In this document: positions 8,571 to 20,147 of the stretch, piece after piece | Layout: each line of letters starts with the position of its first letter | Numbering within the stretch: the first letter of the stretch is position 1 | Assembly (NCBI RefSeq): GCF_017368795.1 | Contig: NZ_JAFNLL010000028.1 | Coordinates: 44,548 to 108,547, forward strand | Source: Arthrobacter cavernae | GTDB taxonomy: Bacteria > Actinomycetota > Actinomycetes > Actinomycetales > Micrococcaceae | Length of the DNA stretch: 64,000 nt | Direction: 5' to 3' | Made by a program: the position numbers and the translations under genes | The notes under the pieces: generated by a model | What the model saw: only the letters and a program-made list of their open reading frames with translations | Told to the model about the DNA's origin: nothing | Databases searched by the model: none

Positions 8571-9824
8571 TCACCCTTCCAGGAGGAGCCTCTGGGCGCG
8601 TGGCGCCAGCGTGTGTTCCAGAACCAGGCAGGCCGCGCCGATCGCGCCCACGTCCTCCCCCACGCCGGTGCCGACGACTTCGATGCTGTGGATCCGCCGG
8701 GCGGCACTGTTTTCCTCGATGATGCCCGGCACGCGCTGCAGGAAATATTTGGACATGCGGCCCCAGAACGGACCGCCGAAGACCACCCGTTCCACGTCCA
8801 GCGTGTTGGTCACCACGGCCGCGGCGCGTCCGACGAGGACGGCGGACCTGTCCAGGATGGCAATGGCTTTCTCGTCCCCGGCATCCGCGGCGTCGCACAG
8901 CCTGGCAAAGTACTCCTGCACGTCGGGCCCTTCCGTGCTGTTGCGGTTGCCGTCCAGGATGCCGGCGGCCTCGGCCTCGGCCACGACCACGACGGGGATG
9001 CAGGAGGACTTCACGCAGCCCCGGAGCCCGCAATCACACTGGGGACCGCCGGGGTCCACGATGATGTGGCCGATCTCGCCGGCGTTTCCGGAGGTGCCGC
9101 GGATGACTTCGTCGTTCAGGACGATCCCGCAGCCGATGCCGGTGCCCATGTACATGAAGATGAAACTGCCGGTGCCGCTCTGGCCGCCGGCCCACGTTTC
9201 GGCCACGGCGGCGCTGGTGACATCCTTGTCCACGAGCGTTTCCATGCCGGTGGCCTGCGCCAGGGCCTCACGGATGCGGACCCTGTTCCAGCCCTGCAGC
9301 AAGGGCGGGTCAACCACTGATCCCTCGTCGAGGTCGATCGGGCCGGGGACGGCCACGCCGAGGCCCGCGACCTTCGCCGGATCCACGCCCGAGTCCTGGA
9401 TGAGTATCTTGATCTCGTCGGCGATGGTGGTGATCACCGTTGCGGGGTCGCTGCCGGCCGGCGTCGCCATCCGGGAATGCTTGACGACGTCGCCCACCAG
9501 GTCGAGGACAACGAAGGTGATGACCGCAGGGTCGAGATGGACGCCGATGGCGTACATGCCGGAAGGGTTCAGGCGCAGGATGGTGCGTGGCTTCCCGGGC
9601 CCCGTGCCCTCCTTGCCGGCTTCGACAATCAGATGCTGGTCCAGGAGCCTGCGTGAGATGTTCGAAATTGTCTGCGGCGACAGCCCGACAATCTGTGCCA
9701 GTTCCACCCGGCTCAGCCCGCCGCTTGTCCGCCTGATCGCGTCCAGGATGACGGTCAAGTTGAAGTCACCCATCCGGGGCAGATTCGTTCCGCGCCTCGG
9801 TGTCGGCTGCCGGATCTCGGTCAC
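8571..9824 (-). CDS. ROK-family transcriptional regulator
   Basis: A 417-residue protein with an N-terminal winged helix-turn-helix ('LSRVELAQIVGLSPQTISNI') and a C-terminal ROK (repressor, ORF, kinase) domain. The ROK zinc site is visible as 'CDCGLRGCVKSSC'. In the family, a sugar or sugar phosphate bound by the ROK domain controls DNA binding. Its position just before a sugar importer suggests it regulates that operon. The start is set at GTG 9824 because AGGGGA lies five bases upstream. An in-frame ATG at 9860 without a ribosome-binding site would add 12 residues. Confidence 0.9.
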   Translation of the reverse strand: MTEIRQPTPRRGTNLPRMGDFNLTVILDAIRRTSGGLSRVELAQIVGLSPQTISNISRRLLDQHLIVEAGKEGTGPGKPRTILRLNPSGMYAIGVHLDPAVITFVVLDLVGDVVKHSRMATPAGSDPATVITTIADEIKILIQDSGVDPAKVAGLGVAVPGPIDLDEGSVVDPPLLQGWNRVRIREALAQATGMETLVDKDVTSAAVAETWAGGQSGTGSFIFMYMGTGIGCGIVLNDEVIRGTSGNAGEIGHIIVDPGGPQCDCGLRGCVKSSCIPVVVVAEAEAAGILDGNRNSTEGPDVQEYFARLCDAADAGDEKAIAILDRSAVLVGRAAAVVTNTLDVERVVFGGPFWGRMSKYFLQRVPGIIEENSAARRIHSIEVVGTGVGEDVGAIGAACLVLEHTLAPRAQRLLLEG

Positions 9825-9875
9825 TGAATCCCCTAAGTCATTCGGAAAAGTATTCGCCATATATTTGGTGTCTGC

Positions 9876-9885
9876 ATCGTACGAT
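9876..9885. promoter_or_regulatory. Palindrome ATCGTACGAT upstream of the ROK gene
   Basis: A perfect 10-bp palindrome about 50 bp upstream of the ROK regulator start, in the 131-bp gap between this gene and the methyltransferase gene. It is a possible autoregulatory operator, but short enough to arise by chance. Confidence 0.25.
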
Positions 9886-9955
9886 ACCCCTGACCGTCCC
9901 GGTACTTCCACACGCTGGAGGAACCGTACGGCTTGTGATGTTGGGCCTGAAGCGG

Positions 9956-11089
9956 TCAGCGGCGGACGCTCCGGGTCACCGTGAACTTGGGGTTCCGGCC
10001 TTCCTCGGTGGTGGGGCCGATGAGCCGTTCCAGCGCCGGACGGTACTGCAGGTGGCTGTTGTAGACCGTCCACAGCTCACCGCCAGGCTCCAGGACCCTG
10101 GCCGCAGCCTCGAACATCTTCAGGGCGGCGCCGGCGTGGACGCTGGCGCCCAGGTGGAACGGCGGGTTCAACAGGATGAGGTCCGCGCTTCCGGCGTCGA
10201 ACGTGGACATGGCGTCGTCCTGGACCACGGTGATGCGCGACGCCAGTCCGTTGGCGGCCGCGGTTGCCCTGGCCGAGGCGACGGCGGCGGCCGACTGGTC
10301 GGTGGCCGTGATGTGGGTGCCCGGCCGGCTCTTGGCGTACATCGTGGCCAGGATGCCGGTGCCGCAGCCGAGATCGATCGCATGGCGTGCGTCCGGAAGC
10401 CGGTCCAGGAAGCCGAGCAGGAACCGCGTGCCGATGTCCAGGCGGGTCCCCGAGAAGGCTGCGCCGTGGGCGCAGACCGTAATGCCGAGTTCGCTGTTCT
10501 CCTCGGACACCGGGAACGGCGGTTCCGCCGGTACGGCCTTCCGCTGGGTCGCCACCAGGATCCGGGATTTGCGCTGCGCGAGCTGGGGCTGGACCGAGCC
10601 AAAACTCTGTTCAAGGACGGCGTTCATGCCCAGGGACATGTGCTTGACGCGGCCCCCGGCGAGCAGGACCGCACCCGGGGCAGCAAAGCGTGCCACGGCG
10701 TCGGCGATTTCCTCCAGCTCGGCAAGCGCCTTGGGCAACTGCAGGAGCACTACCTCGGCGCCGTCCAGCAGTGCGGCCCCCAGGCCGAGCTGCTCGAGGC
10801 GGCCGGACAGGCCGGCGGCCTCTGCGTTGCGCTGCAGGGCCAGCCTGCCCGTGTACAAGTCCTGGGACACCCGGACATGCCCGACGCCGAGGACCGCCAA
10901 TGCGCCGAGCGTCAGGGCACCGTACCGGTCACCGATCACGGCAACGCGGGTTTCCGGCCCCGTGACGTATCCGGCAGCGGTTTCGAGGAGGAACCTGTCC
11001 GTGGCGTCATGGGCCTGCAGGTTCGCCGCCTCGACGTCGGGGAAGCGGCGGAGGCTGCCGAACAAGGCATCAAGATCCAATGGGGTCAC
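9956..11089 (-). CDS. RsmC/RlmG-type rRNA guanine-N2 methyltransferase
   Basis: A 377-residue SAM-dependent methyltransferase with two halves. The N-terminal half is a degenerate Rossmann domain. The C-terminal half has motif I 'DLGCGTG' near residue 242 and the catalytic 'NPPFH' near residue 307. The NPPF motif and the ending 'RNPKFTVTRSVRR' match the RsmC/RlmG family, which makes m2G at 16S G1207 or 23S G1835. Which rRNA is modified here cannot be decided from sequence. The start is GTG 11089 with no clear ribosome-binding site. Confidence 0.85.
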   Translation of the reverse strand: MTPLDLDALFGSLRRFPDVEAANLQAHDATDRFLLETAAGYVTGPETRVAVIGDRYGALTLGALAVLGVGHVRVSQDLYTGRLALQRNAEAAGLSGRLEQLGLGAALLDGAEVVLLQLPKALAELEEIADAVARFAAPGAVLLAGGRVKHMSLGMNAVLEQSFGSVQPQLAQRKSRILVATQRKAVPAEPPFPVSEENSELGITVCAHGAAFSGTRLDIGTRFLLGFLDRLPDARHAIDLGCGTGILATMYAKSRPGTHITATDQSAAAVASARATAAANGLASRITVVQDDAMSTFDAGSADLILLNPPFHLGASVHAGAALKMFEAAARVLEPGGELWTVYNSHLQYRPALERLIGPTTEEGRNPKFTVTRSVRR

Positions 11090-11251
11090 GCTGAACTCGG
11101 GCCTACTTTCGCTTTTGGGGACGTGCGGGAATGGTCCGCGGCCTCCGACAATCTATCCCCGCGCTATCCCCCGCGGAAACTCTCGACAACACGATCGCTG
11201 CGGAGGATGGTTGAGAATGCCAGTGATTCCTTCCACCCCTGTGAGCAAACC

Positions 11252-11629
11252 ATGACTGTCAATGTTGTCACGCAGCTTGAAGTGAAGTCGCACAACTCCC
11301 CCGACGAAACGCGCCGCCCGGACAAAACCGTGCTGGAGATCGTCACTGTGGGGGATTACACCATCGGCCGTGCCACGTTCGAACCGGGCTGGACCTGGGC
11401 CGACTGCATCAAACCGGTGGTCCAGACCGATTCGTGCCAGCTCAGCCACGTCGGCCACTGCCTTTCCGGGTCCCTGGAGGTCGAGACCGACGACGGCCGG
11501 AAGATCAGCATCACCAAAGGAGATTCGTACACCATCCCGCCGGGCCACACCGCCTGGGTTGTGGGCGACGAGGGCTTCTCGGGCATAGAGTTCCTGAGTG
11601 CAGCAGAATTCGCAGTGAAGCCGGAGTAG
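11252..11629 (+). CDS. Cupin-domain protein
   Basis: A 125-residue protein that is almost entirely one small beta-barrel cupin domain. The region 'QLSHVGHCLSGSLEVETDDG' gives the first cupin motif with its His residues, and 'DSYTIPPGHTAWVVGDE' the second. The family includes metal-binding enzymes and non-enzymatic binders. No specific function is deducible. The frame is open far upstream, over the methyltransferase gene on the other strand. ATG 11252 is the likely start; an in-frame ATG at 11207 directly follows a GGAGG sequence with no spacing. Confidence 0.8.
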   Translation: MTVNVVTQLEVKSHNSPDETRRPDKTVLEIVTVGDYTIGRATFEPGWTWADCIKPVVQTDSCQLSHVGHCLSGSLEVETDDGRKISITKGDSYTIPPGHTAWVVGDEGFSGIEFLSAAEFAVKPE

Positions 11630-11670
11630 CCACCGTCTCCCGTTCCTGCCGCGGCAGTGCCCGGAAAACC

Positions 11671-11705
11671 GAAAGACCCCGCTCAACGAGCGGGGTCTTT
11701 CTTCC
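11671..11705. terminator. Bidirectional terminator between the cupin gene and tRNA-Ala 1
   Basis: AAAGACCCCGCTC pairs perfectly with GAGCGGGGTCTTT (13 bp) around an AAC loop. T-rich sequence follows on both strands. It serves the cupin gene on plus and the tRNA gene on minus. Confidence 0.9.
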
Positions 11706-11709
11706 AGAG

Positions 11710-11782
11710 TGGAGCTGAGGGGACTCGAACCCCTGACCCCCTGCATGCCATGCAGGTGCGCTACCAGCTGCGCCACAGCCCC
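11710..11782 (-). tRNA. tRNA-Ala (anticodon GGC), copy 1
   Basis: 73 nt with a complete cloverleaf. The acceptor stem carries the G3:U70 wobble pair that defines alanine identity, the anticodon loop reads ATGGCAT, and the discriminator is A. CCA is not encoded. It is identical over all 73 nt to the copy at 11973. Confidence 0.97.
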
Positions 11783-11921
11783 GGACTTGCCGCTTTCCGG
11801 CCGGTAGATTTCTCTTCCCGTCGAAGCAACTCATCAATACTAAACCACAATGGTGTGAGATGCGAAATCGGCCGGTTTGGGCACCGCCCTGGCCTGATTC
11901 CGGAAACGGGTTGTTAAACAA

Positions 11922-11965
11922 AAACGACTCTGCCCGGCTCGTCAATTCACGAACCGGGCAGAGTC
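11922..11965 (-). terminator. Terminator after tRNA-Ala 2
   Basis: GACTCTGCCCGG (11926-11937) pairs perfectly with 11954-11965. On the minus strand the stem is followed by a GTTTTTGTTT tract. Confidence 0.88.
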
Positions 11966-11972
11966 TCTATGG

Positions 11973-12045
11973 TGGAGCTGAGGGGACTCGAACCCCTGAC
12001 CCCCTGCATGCCATGCAGGTGCGCTACCAGCTGCGCCACAGCCCC
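11973..12045 (-). tRNA. tRNA-Ala (anticodon GGC), copy 2
   Basis: 73 nt, identical to copy 1, with the same G3:U70 pair and GGC anticodon. Each copy has its own terminator, so they are separate transcription units rather than one precursor. Confidence 0.97.
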
Positions 12046-12185
12046 ATATTCTTGCTGCTTCACAGACATGCGTCCGGCCTTTCAGCCTTTCACGGTTTCG
12101 GATCTCTCCGAAGCAACTCAAATATCTTAGAACAGCATTTCCGAAAATTCCAAATCGGGCATATTCGGGTGCCTGGCCACCGTTG

Positions 12186-12587
12186 TTACCCGGCGTCCTC
12201 GGCTGCGGGAGCCTTCACGGAAGGGTCGTCGCCGAGCTCCAGGTCCACCACGGGGCAGTCCTTCCAGAGGCGGTCCAGGGCGTAGAAAACACGGTCCTCT
12301 GCGTGCTGGACGTGAATGACGATGTCGGCGTAGTCCAGGAGCACCCAGCGGCCCTCCGAACGGCCTTCACGGCGGACCGGGCGAAGGTCCTGCTTAAGCA
12401 GCTCTTCCTCGATGCCATCAACGATGGCGTTGACCTGCCGCTCCGTGGGAGCGGAAGCGATCAGGAAGACATCAGTCAGGGCGAGACGTTCACTGACGTC
12501 CAGGGCCACGATGTCCTCGGCAAGCTTGCCGGCCGCCGCGTGGGCGGCGTCGCGGGCCAGGGCTATGGATGTTTCATGTGCAGTCAC
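12186..12587 (-). CDS. rsfS: Ribosome silencing factor RsfS
   Basis: RsfS binds uL14 on the large subunit and blocks joining with the 30S subunit under nutrient limitation. The 133-residue protein shows the family core: 'DIVALDVSERLALTDVFLIASAPTE' split around the conserved Asp-Val-Ser, then 'GRWVLLDYADIVIHV' and 'FYALDRLW'. An AAGGAG site lies four bases before the GTG start at 12587. It is the downstream member of the nadD cluster, the usual actinobacterial arrangement. Confidence 0.95.
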   Translation of the reverse strand: MTAHETSIALARDAAHAAAGKLAEDIVALDVSERLALTDVFLIASAPTERQVNAIVDGIEEELLKQDLRPVRREGRSEGRWVLLDYADIVIHVQHAEDRVFYALDRLWKDCPVVDLELGDDPSVKAPAAEDAG

Positions 12588-12637
12588 GGGACTCCTTGTT
12601 GTGGCGAATAGCCTGTTGGGTGGCCTAAGCCGTTGTG

Positions 12638-13873
12638 TCAGCGGGAAATGCCGCTGGTGATCATGACGACGCCTGCAACCAGGGCGACGATTCCGAGGGC
12701 AAGCACGAGCAACTGGATCATCCGGTTACGCTGGGCGCGGCCCAGGCCTGCAGTGTTGGCGTCCAACGGCTCCAGACCGTATGCCGAACTGGCCGCAATC
12801 GGGGAATGCAGGGGCTCGTCTTCGCCGGCCTGAGCCGCCGACGCAGGGCGGTTCTGCGCCGACTTCGCCGCAGCTTCGGCACGCGCCAGGACGCCTGCGC
12901 GGCCCCGTGCCGGGCCCGGCTTGGCCGGCTTGACCGACGATGGCTTGACGGACTCAAGAGCCGGTCCCTGCGAAGTAATGACCGGCACGAAGGTGGTGCT
13001 GGGCGGCTTCATGACCGGCCGGTCCACGCCGGGAACCTTGACGAATTCGAGGGGCGTGACCATGGCCAGGTTGCTGGCCGCCGAAGGATCCGCCGCTACG
13101 GGCGCCGGAAGCTGGTTTTGCTCGGCAAGTTTCTGTTTGGCCGCGGCCCGCCGGTTCAGGACAGCGGCGCGCTCCGCCAGGGCGATCTGCTGGGCCAGGA
13201 TCTCAGGATCCACAGCCAGCGGGTCTTCCTCGGCGATGTGTTCAAGCTTCGCCGCCTGGTTCTCCACCTGGGCGGCGATGAGCTGACGGACGGCCAAGGC
13301 CTGCTCAACGGACATGTCCGCGGGCGTCGGTCCCGTTACGGGCGCAGCCGGCTTGGCTGCGGCCGCTGCAGGGCTCGAACTGCCGTCGCCGTCCTTGCCC
13401 GCGTCGCTGCCGCCGGCAACCGCAGCGGGCGCAACCGAACCATGCACAGCCGCGCCCGGCACCGTGGGTACTGCGGAGGTTGCCGGGGCAATCTCCGCCT
13501 GGAGCTGCTGCAGGCGGAGCTGGCGCCGCGTGGGCGGCCCCCCGCCGGACAGCTGCTCTTCCTTGTCCGCGAGTTCCTTGATGGTGCGCAGCGCAGCACG
13601 GTCGCGCGCGCGGATCTGCGAGGATCGTTCAGTTGCAGGCGACGACGTGACAGCGTCAACAGGGGCCCCAGCCACGCGGCGAACCCTGCCTGTAACAGGC
13701 TGCGAGGAGGCCTCCGACACGCCGCCCGAGACAGTAGCACCGGCAGCACCGGCGTCGGGGGCTTCGGCGTCGGGGGCTTCGGGGCCACCGGCGCCCGGCT
13801 CCTGCTCGAGGCGCTCATCCCGGGCGCGGCGGAGCTCGCGTCTGCTACGGATGGGTGGCTGTTGCTGGCTCAT
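12638..13873 (-). CDS. Tail-anchored hypothetical protein between nadD and rsfS
   Basis: A 411-residue protein of unknown function. Most of it is low-complexity Ala/Pro/Gly sequence with arginine-rich patches ('RSRRELRRARDERLEQ' at the N-terminus, 'TRRQLRLQQL' near residue 115) and a probable coiled coil around residues 185-265. A single hydrophobic helix near residues 388-408 ('LLVLALGIVALVAGVVMI') is followed by only a few residues, so it looks tail-anchored with the bulk in the cytoplasm. It starts seven bases after nadD and ends 50 bp before rsfS, so it is co-transcribed with them. A link to ribosome or NAD metabolism would be guesswork. Confidence 0.85.
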   Translation of the reverse strand: MSQQQPPIRSRRELRRARDERLEQEPGAGGPEAPDAEAPDAGAAGATVSGGVSEASSQPVTGRVRRVAGAPVDAVTSSPATERSSQIRARDRAALRTIKELADKEEQLSGGGPPTRRQLRLQQLQAEIAPATSAVPTVPGAAVHGSVAPAAVAGGSDAGKDGDGSSSPAAAAAKPAAPVTGPTPADMSVEQALAVRQLIAAQVENQAAKLEHIAEEDPLAVDPEILAQQIALAERAAVLNRRAAAKQKLAEQNQLPAPVAADPSAASNLAMVTPLEFVKVPGVDRPVMKPPSTTFVPVITSQGPALESVKPSSVKPAKPGPARGRAGVLARAEAAAKSAQNRPASAAQAGEDEPLHSPIAASSAYGLEPLDANTAGLGRAQRNRMIQLLVLALGIVALVAGVVMITSGISR

Positions 13874-13880
13874 TCAAAAC

Positions 13881-14624
13881 TCATTCAGTACGTGCTTGGT
13901 CGTCTGATCCGGACAGGACGAGCGTCGGCTCTCCCGCCCCGGGCTGTGCTGCGTACAGCCCATACTTGGCGATGTACTGCACCACGCCGTCCGGCACCAG
14001 GTACCAGACCGGGTTGCCGGAACCCACGCGGGCGCGGCAATCCGTGGAGGAGATGGCCATGGCGGGGACTTCGAGGAGGCTGACGTCCTCACGGCCCATG
14101 TCGTCAAGGACATGTCCCGGCCGGGTGACGCCGACGAAGTGCGCCAGGGACCAGAGCTCGTCCACGTCTTTCCAGGACAGGATCTGCGCGAGGGCGTCTG
14201 CTCCGGTGATGAAGAACAGATCGGCATCCGGGCGCAGGGTCTTGAGGTCCCGGAGGGTGTCAATGGTGTACGTGGGACCGGGGCGGTCCACATCCACGCG
14301 GCTCACCGTGAAGTTGGGGTTTGAAGCCGTGGCGATGACCGTCATCAGGTACCGGTGTTCCGGTTCGCTGACGTGCTTGCTGGTCTTCTGCCAAGGCTGG
14401 CCCGTGGGCACGAATACGACTTCGTCGAGATCGAACTTGGCGGCAACTTCACTGGCAGCCACGAGGTGGCCGTGATGGATGGGATCAAAGGTTCCACCCA
14501 TCACGCCCAGCCGGAGCCTGCGCTCCGACTCCCCGCGCCGTGATGCGGCAATAATGTTAGTGGCCCTGCCGGTGGGTGTGCTTGTTGGGGTGCTGGCGGT
14601 GCGGATCCGAGTGCTCTTCGGCAA
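13881..14624 (-). CDS. nadD: Nicotinate-nucleotide adenylyltransferase NadD
   Basis: NadD adenylylates nicotinate mononucleotide to deamido-NAD in NAD synthesis. The nucleotidyltransferase motif '[11 protein letters not shown]' is intact, as are '[10 protein letters not shown]' and the second motif '[10 protein letters not shown]' (ISST form). The start is unresolved. The frame is open to ATG 14624, which overlaps the small upstream membrane gene by 68 bp. The first ATG past that gene's stop (14501) falls inside the first beta-strand ('RLRLGVMGG') and would remove part of the fold. A non-ATG start or a real overlap is likely. Confidence 0.93.
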   Translation of the reverse strand: MPKSTRIRTASTPTSTPTGRATNIIAASRRGESERRLRLGVMGGTFDPIHHGHLVAASEVAAKFDLDEVVFVPTGQPWQKTSKHVSEPEHRYLMTVIATASNPNFTVSRVDVDRPGPTYTIDTLRDLKTLRPDADLFFITGADALAQILSWKDVDELWSLAHFVGVTRPGHVLDDMGREDVSLLEVPAMAISSTDCRARVGSGNPVWYLVPDGVVQYIAKYGLYAAQPGAGEPTLVLSGSDDQARTE

Positions 14625-14793
14625 TCTCGTTGCGCTTGCCGAGGTTGGAGTAGGACAGCGTGACGAACATCAGGACCAGCAGAATGGTGAACATCGCGAC
14701 AAAGAAGACCCACGGCTCGGCCCACAGCGGGGCGCGTTCATGACCACCTTCGGTCTGCGCGGCGATTGACGTGGCGATCTGCTGGAACAGCAT
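14557..14793 (-). CDS. Small single-pass membrane protein
   Basis: A 78-residue protein with one membrane helix at about residues 28-47 ('[20 protein letters not shown]') and a His-rich tail '[16 protein letters not shown]'. A GGGGAG ribosome-binding site precedes ATG 14793. It lies directly upstream of nadD. The function is unknown. The histidine-rich end could bind metal, but this is speculation. Confidence 0.75.
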   Translation of the reverse strand: MLFQQIATSIAAQTEGGHERAPLWAEPWVFFVAMFTILLVLMFVTLSYSNLGKRNEIAEEHSDPHRQHPNKHTHRQGH

Positions 14794-14876
14794 TTTCTCC
14801 CCTAGTGAGTTCTCAAAAATTTTCGACGGCGGAGTTTCCTGCCGTTCGCGGACTTCTGTTCTATGTTACCGCGTTG

Positions 14877-16247
14877 TCAGGCGCGGACTTGGCCTTCACC
14901 CTGGACGATCCACTTGGTGGTGGTCAGTTCCGTAAGGCCCATGGGACCGCGGGCGTGCAGCTTCTGCGTGGAGATTCCGACCTCGGCACCGAGCCCGAGC
15001 TCGCCGCCGTCGGTGAAACGGGTGGACGCGTTCACGATGACCGCCGCGGAATCGACCTCCGCGATGAACCGCTCGGCATTGGCGAGGTCGTTGGTCAGGA
15101 TGGCCTCGGTGTGGCCGGTGGTCCACCTGCGGATGTGCTGGACGGCTTCATCCAGGTTGTCCACCATGGCCACCGCCAGGTCAAGATCCATGTACTCCGT
15201 GGCCCAGTCCTGGTCGTCGGCCGGCACGGTCTCGACCTCGCTGCCCAGGGCGGCGGCAACGCGGCCGTCCACATGGAGGGTGACGCCCGCGGCCCGCAGG
15301 GCGGACGCGACGGCGGGAAGCACCGTGGAGCGCGAGTGCACCAGCAGGGTCTCCACCGTGTTGCAGACGCTGGGGCGCTGGGTCTTGGCGTTGAGCAGGA
15401 TGTCCACGGCCATTTCCTCGCCGGCGGACTCGTCGATGAAGATGTGCACGTTGCCCTCGCCGGTCTCGATGACCGGAACAGCGGAGTTCATCACGACTGT
15501 CTGGATGAGCTCGCGTCCGCCGCGCGGGATCAGCACGTCCACCCGGCCACGGGCGCGCATCAGCACGTTGGCGCCGTCGCGGCCGTACTGGTCCACCGTC
15601 TGGACGGCGTCGGCGGGCAGGCCCACGGACTCCAGCGCATCGCGCAGGATGAGCACCAGGGCGGAGTTCGTGTGGGCGGCGGCGGAACCGCCGCGCAGGA
15701 TGACGGCGTTGCCGCTCTTGAGGGCGAGCCCGGCGATGTCCACCGTGACATTGGGGCGGGCCTCGTAGATGGCGGCCACCACACCCATGGGGACGTTGAC
15801 CTGGCGAAGGCGCAGTCCGTTCGGGAGGGTCTGGCCCCGGACCACGTTGCCCACGGGGTCAGGGAGGCCTGCCAGGTTTTCCAGGGCGGCCACCAAACCG
15901 TCGATGCGGGCAGGGGTCAGGGTGAGCCGGTCCAGGAGCGCGGCGGAGGTACCGTTCTCGCGGCCCGCGGCGACGTCCTTCGCGTTGGCGGCCAGGATGC
16001 CTGCCTGGTTTTCCAGCAGCTTGGCGCCGATGGCACGCAGGGCGCGGTCTTTCCAGGCACGGTTGGCCTGGGCCATGCGGCGGGCCGCCTTGCGCGAACG
16101 GTCGGCAATGGCATGGACCGCAGACTCGATGGATTCCGGCGTCAGCGGCTCGCTTGCGGCAGCAGGGCTTTCCGGCGCAATGCCGGCAAGGCCGGACACA
16201 ACAGCGTCGGAAATCACAGGGCTATCGGGCGTGAGCGCTTCAGTCAT
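14877..16247 (-). CDS. proA: Gamma-glutamyl phosphate reductase ProA
   Basis: ProA reduces gamma-glutamyl phosphate to glutamate-5-semialdehyde in proline synthesis. The 456 residues form an aldehyde-dehydrogenase-type fold. The catalytic cysteine is visible in 'RPSVCNTVET' near residue 294, and the cofactor-side motif 'VILRGGSAAAHTN' is present. An N-terminal extension of about 35 residues is low-complexity. The gene follows proB by 26 bp. A TAAACT box lies six bases before ATG 16247, so a leaderless transcript from within the gap is possible as well as read-through from proB. Confidence 0.96.
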   Translation of the reverse strand: MTEALTPDSPVISDAVVSGLAGIAPESPAAASEPLTPESIESAVHAIADRSRKAARRMAQANRAWKDRALRAIGAKLLENQAGILAANAKDVAAGRENGTSAALLDRLTLTPARIDGLVAALENLAGLPDPVGNVVRGQTLPNGLRLRQVNVPMGVVAAIYEARPNVTVDIAGLALKSGNAVILRGGSAAAHTNSALVLILRDALESVGLPADAVQTVDQYGRDGANVLMRARGRVDVLIPRGGRELIQTVVMNSAVPVIETGEGNVHIFIDESAGEEMAVDILLNAKTQRPSVCNTVETLLVHSRSTVLPAVASALRAAGVTLHVDGRVAAALGSEVETVPADDQDWATEYMDLDLAVAMVDNLDEAVQHIRRWTTGHTEAILTNDLANAERFIAEVDSAAVIVNASTRFTDGGELGLGAEVGISTQKLHARGPMGLTELTTTKWIVQGEGQVRA

Positions 16248-16259
16248 GTTCCAAGTTTA
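16248..16259 (-). promoter_or_regulatory. -10 hexamer TAAACT before proA
   Basis: TAAACT (16259-16254), six bases, then ATG 16247. It would give a leaderless proA mRNA independent of proB. Confidence 0.5.
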
Positions 16260-16273
16260 GTGGAGCCCCGCCG

Positions 16274-19052
<2,779 letters not shown>

Positions 19053-19073
19053 CTAGTCGATTGTAATGCGGTT

Positions 19074-19112
19074 AAAAGAACGGTGGAGCGGGCCTGTTGG
19101 CCCGCTCCACCG
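19074..19112 (-). terminator. Terminator of rplU-rpmA
   Basis: A perfect 14-bp stem pairs 19081-19094 with 19099-19112 around a TGTT loop. On the minus strand it is followed by TTCTTTTAAC. Confidence 0.88.
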
Positions 19113-19127
19113 GTTCAGAACTTGTTG

Positions 19128-19391
19128 TTACTCTGCAGCTGCAGCAGCAACGATGTTCACTACGCGACGGCCGCGGCGAGTACCGAACTCAACCGCACCT
19201 GCCTGCAGGGCGAACAGGGTGTCGTCGCCACCGCGGCCAACGCCGGCGCCCGGGTGGAAGTGGGTGCCACGCTGGCGGACGATGATCTCGCCTGCGGAAA
19301 CAACCTGGCCACCGAAGCGCTTTACGCCCAGGTACTGAGCGTTGGAATCACGACCGTTGCGAGTGGAGCTCGCGCCTTTTTTATGTGCCAT
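19128..19391 (-). CDS. rpmA: 50S ribosomal protein bL27
   Basis: 87 residues with the family start '[17 protein letters not shown]' and the glycine-rich '[16 protein letters not shown]'. The N-terminus reaches the peptidyl-transferase centre. There is no Firmicutes-type cleavable extension. It is the second gene of the rplU-rpmA operon. Confidence 0.98.
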   Translation of the reverse strand: MAHKKGASSTRNGRDSNAQYLGVKRFGGQVVSAGEIIVRQRGTHFHPGAGVGRGGDDTLFALQAGAVEFGTRRGRRVVNIVAAAAAE

Positions 19392-19450
19392 TTGAAATGC
19401 CTGCCTTTAAATTTCTGGGGAAACTGAAAACCGGAACGAAGTAACAGAAG

Positions 19451-19771
19451 TTACTTGATGCTCGTGATCTTGATCTTGGTCAGTTCCTGACGGTGACCCT
19501 GGCGCTTCTTGTAGCCGGTCTTGTTCTTGAACTTCTGGATGACGATCTTCGGACCACGGAGGTCTTCGAGGATCTCGGCCGTAACCTTGACCTTGGCCAG
19601 GTCCGCAGCGGCGGAGGTGACCTTGTCACCGTCAACCAGGAGCAAGGCGGGCAGCTCAAGCGTGCTGCCGGCTCCACCGGGGACGCGGTTCAGCGTTACG
19701 TAGTCTCCAACGGAAACTTTTTCTTGGCGGCCGCCTGCGCGGACAATCGCGTACACCACTTGGGCACTCAC
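19451..19771 (-). CDS. rplU: 50S ribosomal protein bL21
   Basis: 106 residues. It contains '[17 protein letters not shown]' and the C-terminal signature '[15 protein letters not shown]'. The GTG start at 19771 has a GAGAG sequence upstream; a second in-frame GTG at 19759 would also fit the usual bL21 N-terminus. It is the first gene of the operon with rpmA and has a long leader of about 160 nt. Confidence 0.97.
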   Translation of the reverse strand: MSAQVVYAIVRAGGRQEKVSVGDYVTLNRVPGGAGSTLELPALLLVDGDKVTSAAADLAKVKVTAEILEDLRGPKIVIQKFKNKTGYKKRQGHRQELTKIKITSIK

Positions 19772-19936
19772 TTCTCTCGACGTTTCTTACTAAATTTGCG
19801 TGCGGAACCTTGAACCGAAACCGGCCTGGTTCCCGCTGTGCCTCAACGCCGTGGACTTCAGATCGAAGCCCGTGAGTCATCCCATGAACAATTCCAAGGG
19901 GCATAACCCAAGTGTTGGCGTAAGCACCGAAGATCT

Positions 19937-19966
19937 AGATTACGCTAGTTTGGCCTTCGGCTGCAA
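19937..19966 (-). promoter_or_regulatory. rplU-rpmA promoter
   Basis: A TTGCAG -35 box (19966-19961) and a TAATCT -10 box (19942-19937) with an 18-bp spacer. It predicts a leader of about 160 nt before rplU. The rest of the gap up to 20147 shows nothing further that I can name. Confidence 0.5.
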
Positions 19967-20147
19967 CTGAGGCCAGGTCCGGAGGCCGCCAGGTGATGAT
20001 CACCACAAGCTGGCATCACTGCGTCCGGTACCGTGCCCATACAGCCTACATCCTTCCGCCCATTAAGTTTGGATCGGCGCCTGCGACGCGCGGAGCGGCC
20101 TGTCTTGCAGCCTGCCGCGTGCGCCGCCCGCGGCTGGGGTTCACCGC

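Noticed and set aside
8473..9033. N-terminal extension of the sugar-binding protein
   Set aside because: It runs over the ROK gene in another frame and would bury the lipoprotein signal peptide.
9800..11251. The upstream part of the frame that contains the cupin
   Set aside because: It is antisense to the methyltransferase gene; only the last 125 codons form a cupin domain.
11511..12285. Small open frames with 'GTRTPDPLHAMQVRYQL'
   Set aside because: They are translations of the two tRNA-Ala genes, a well-known artefact.
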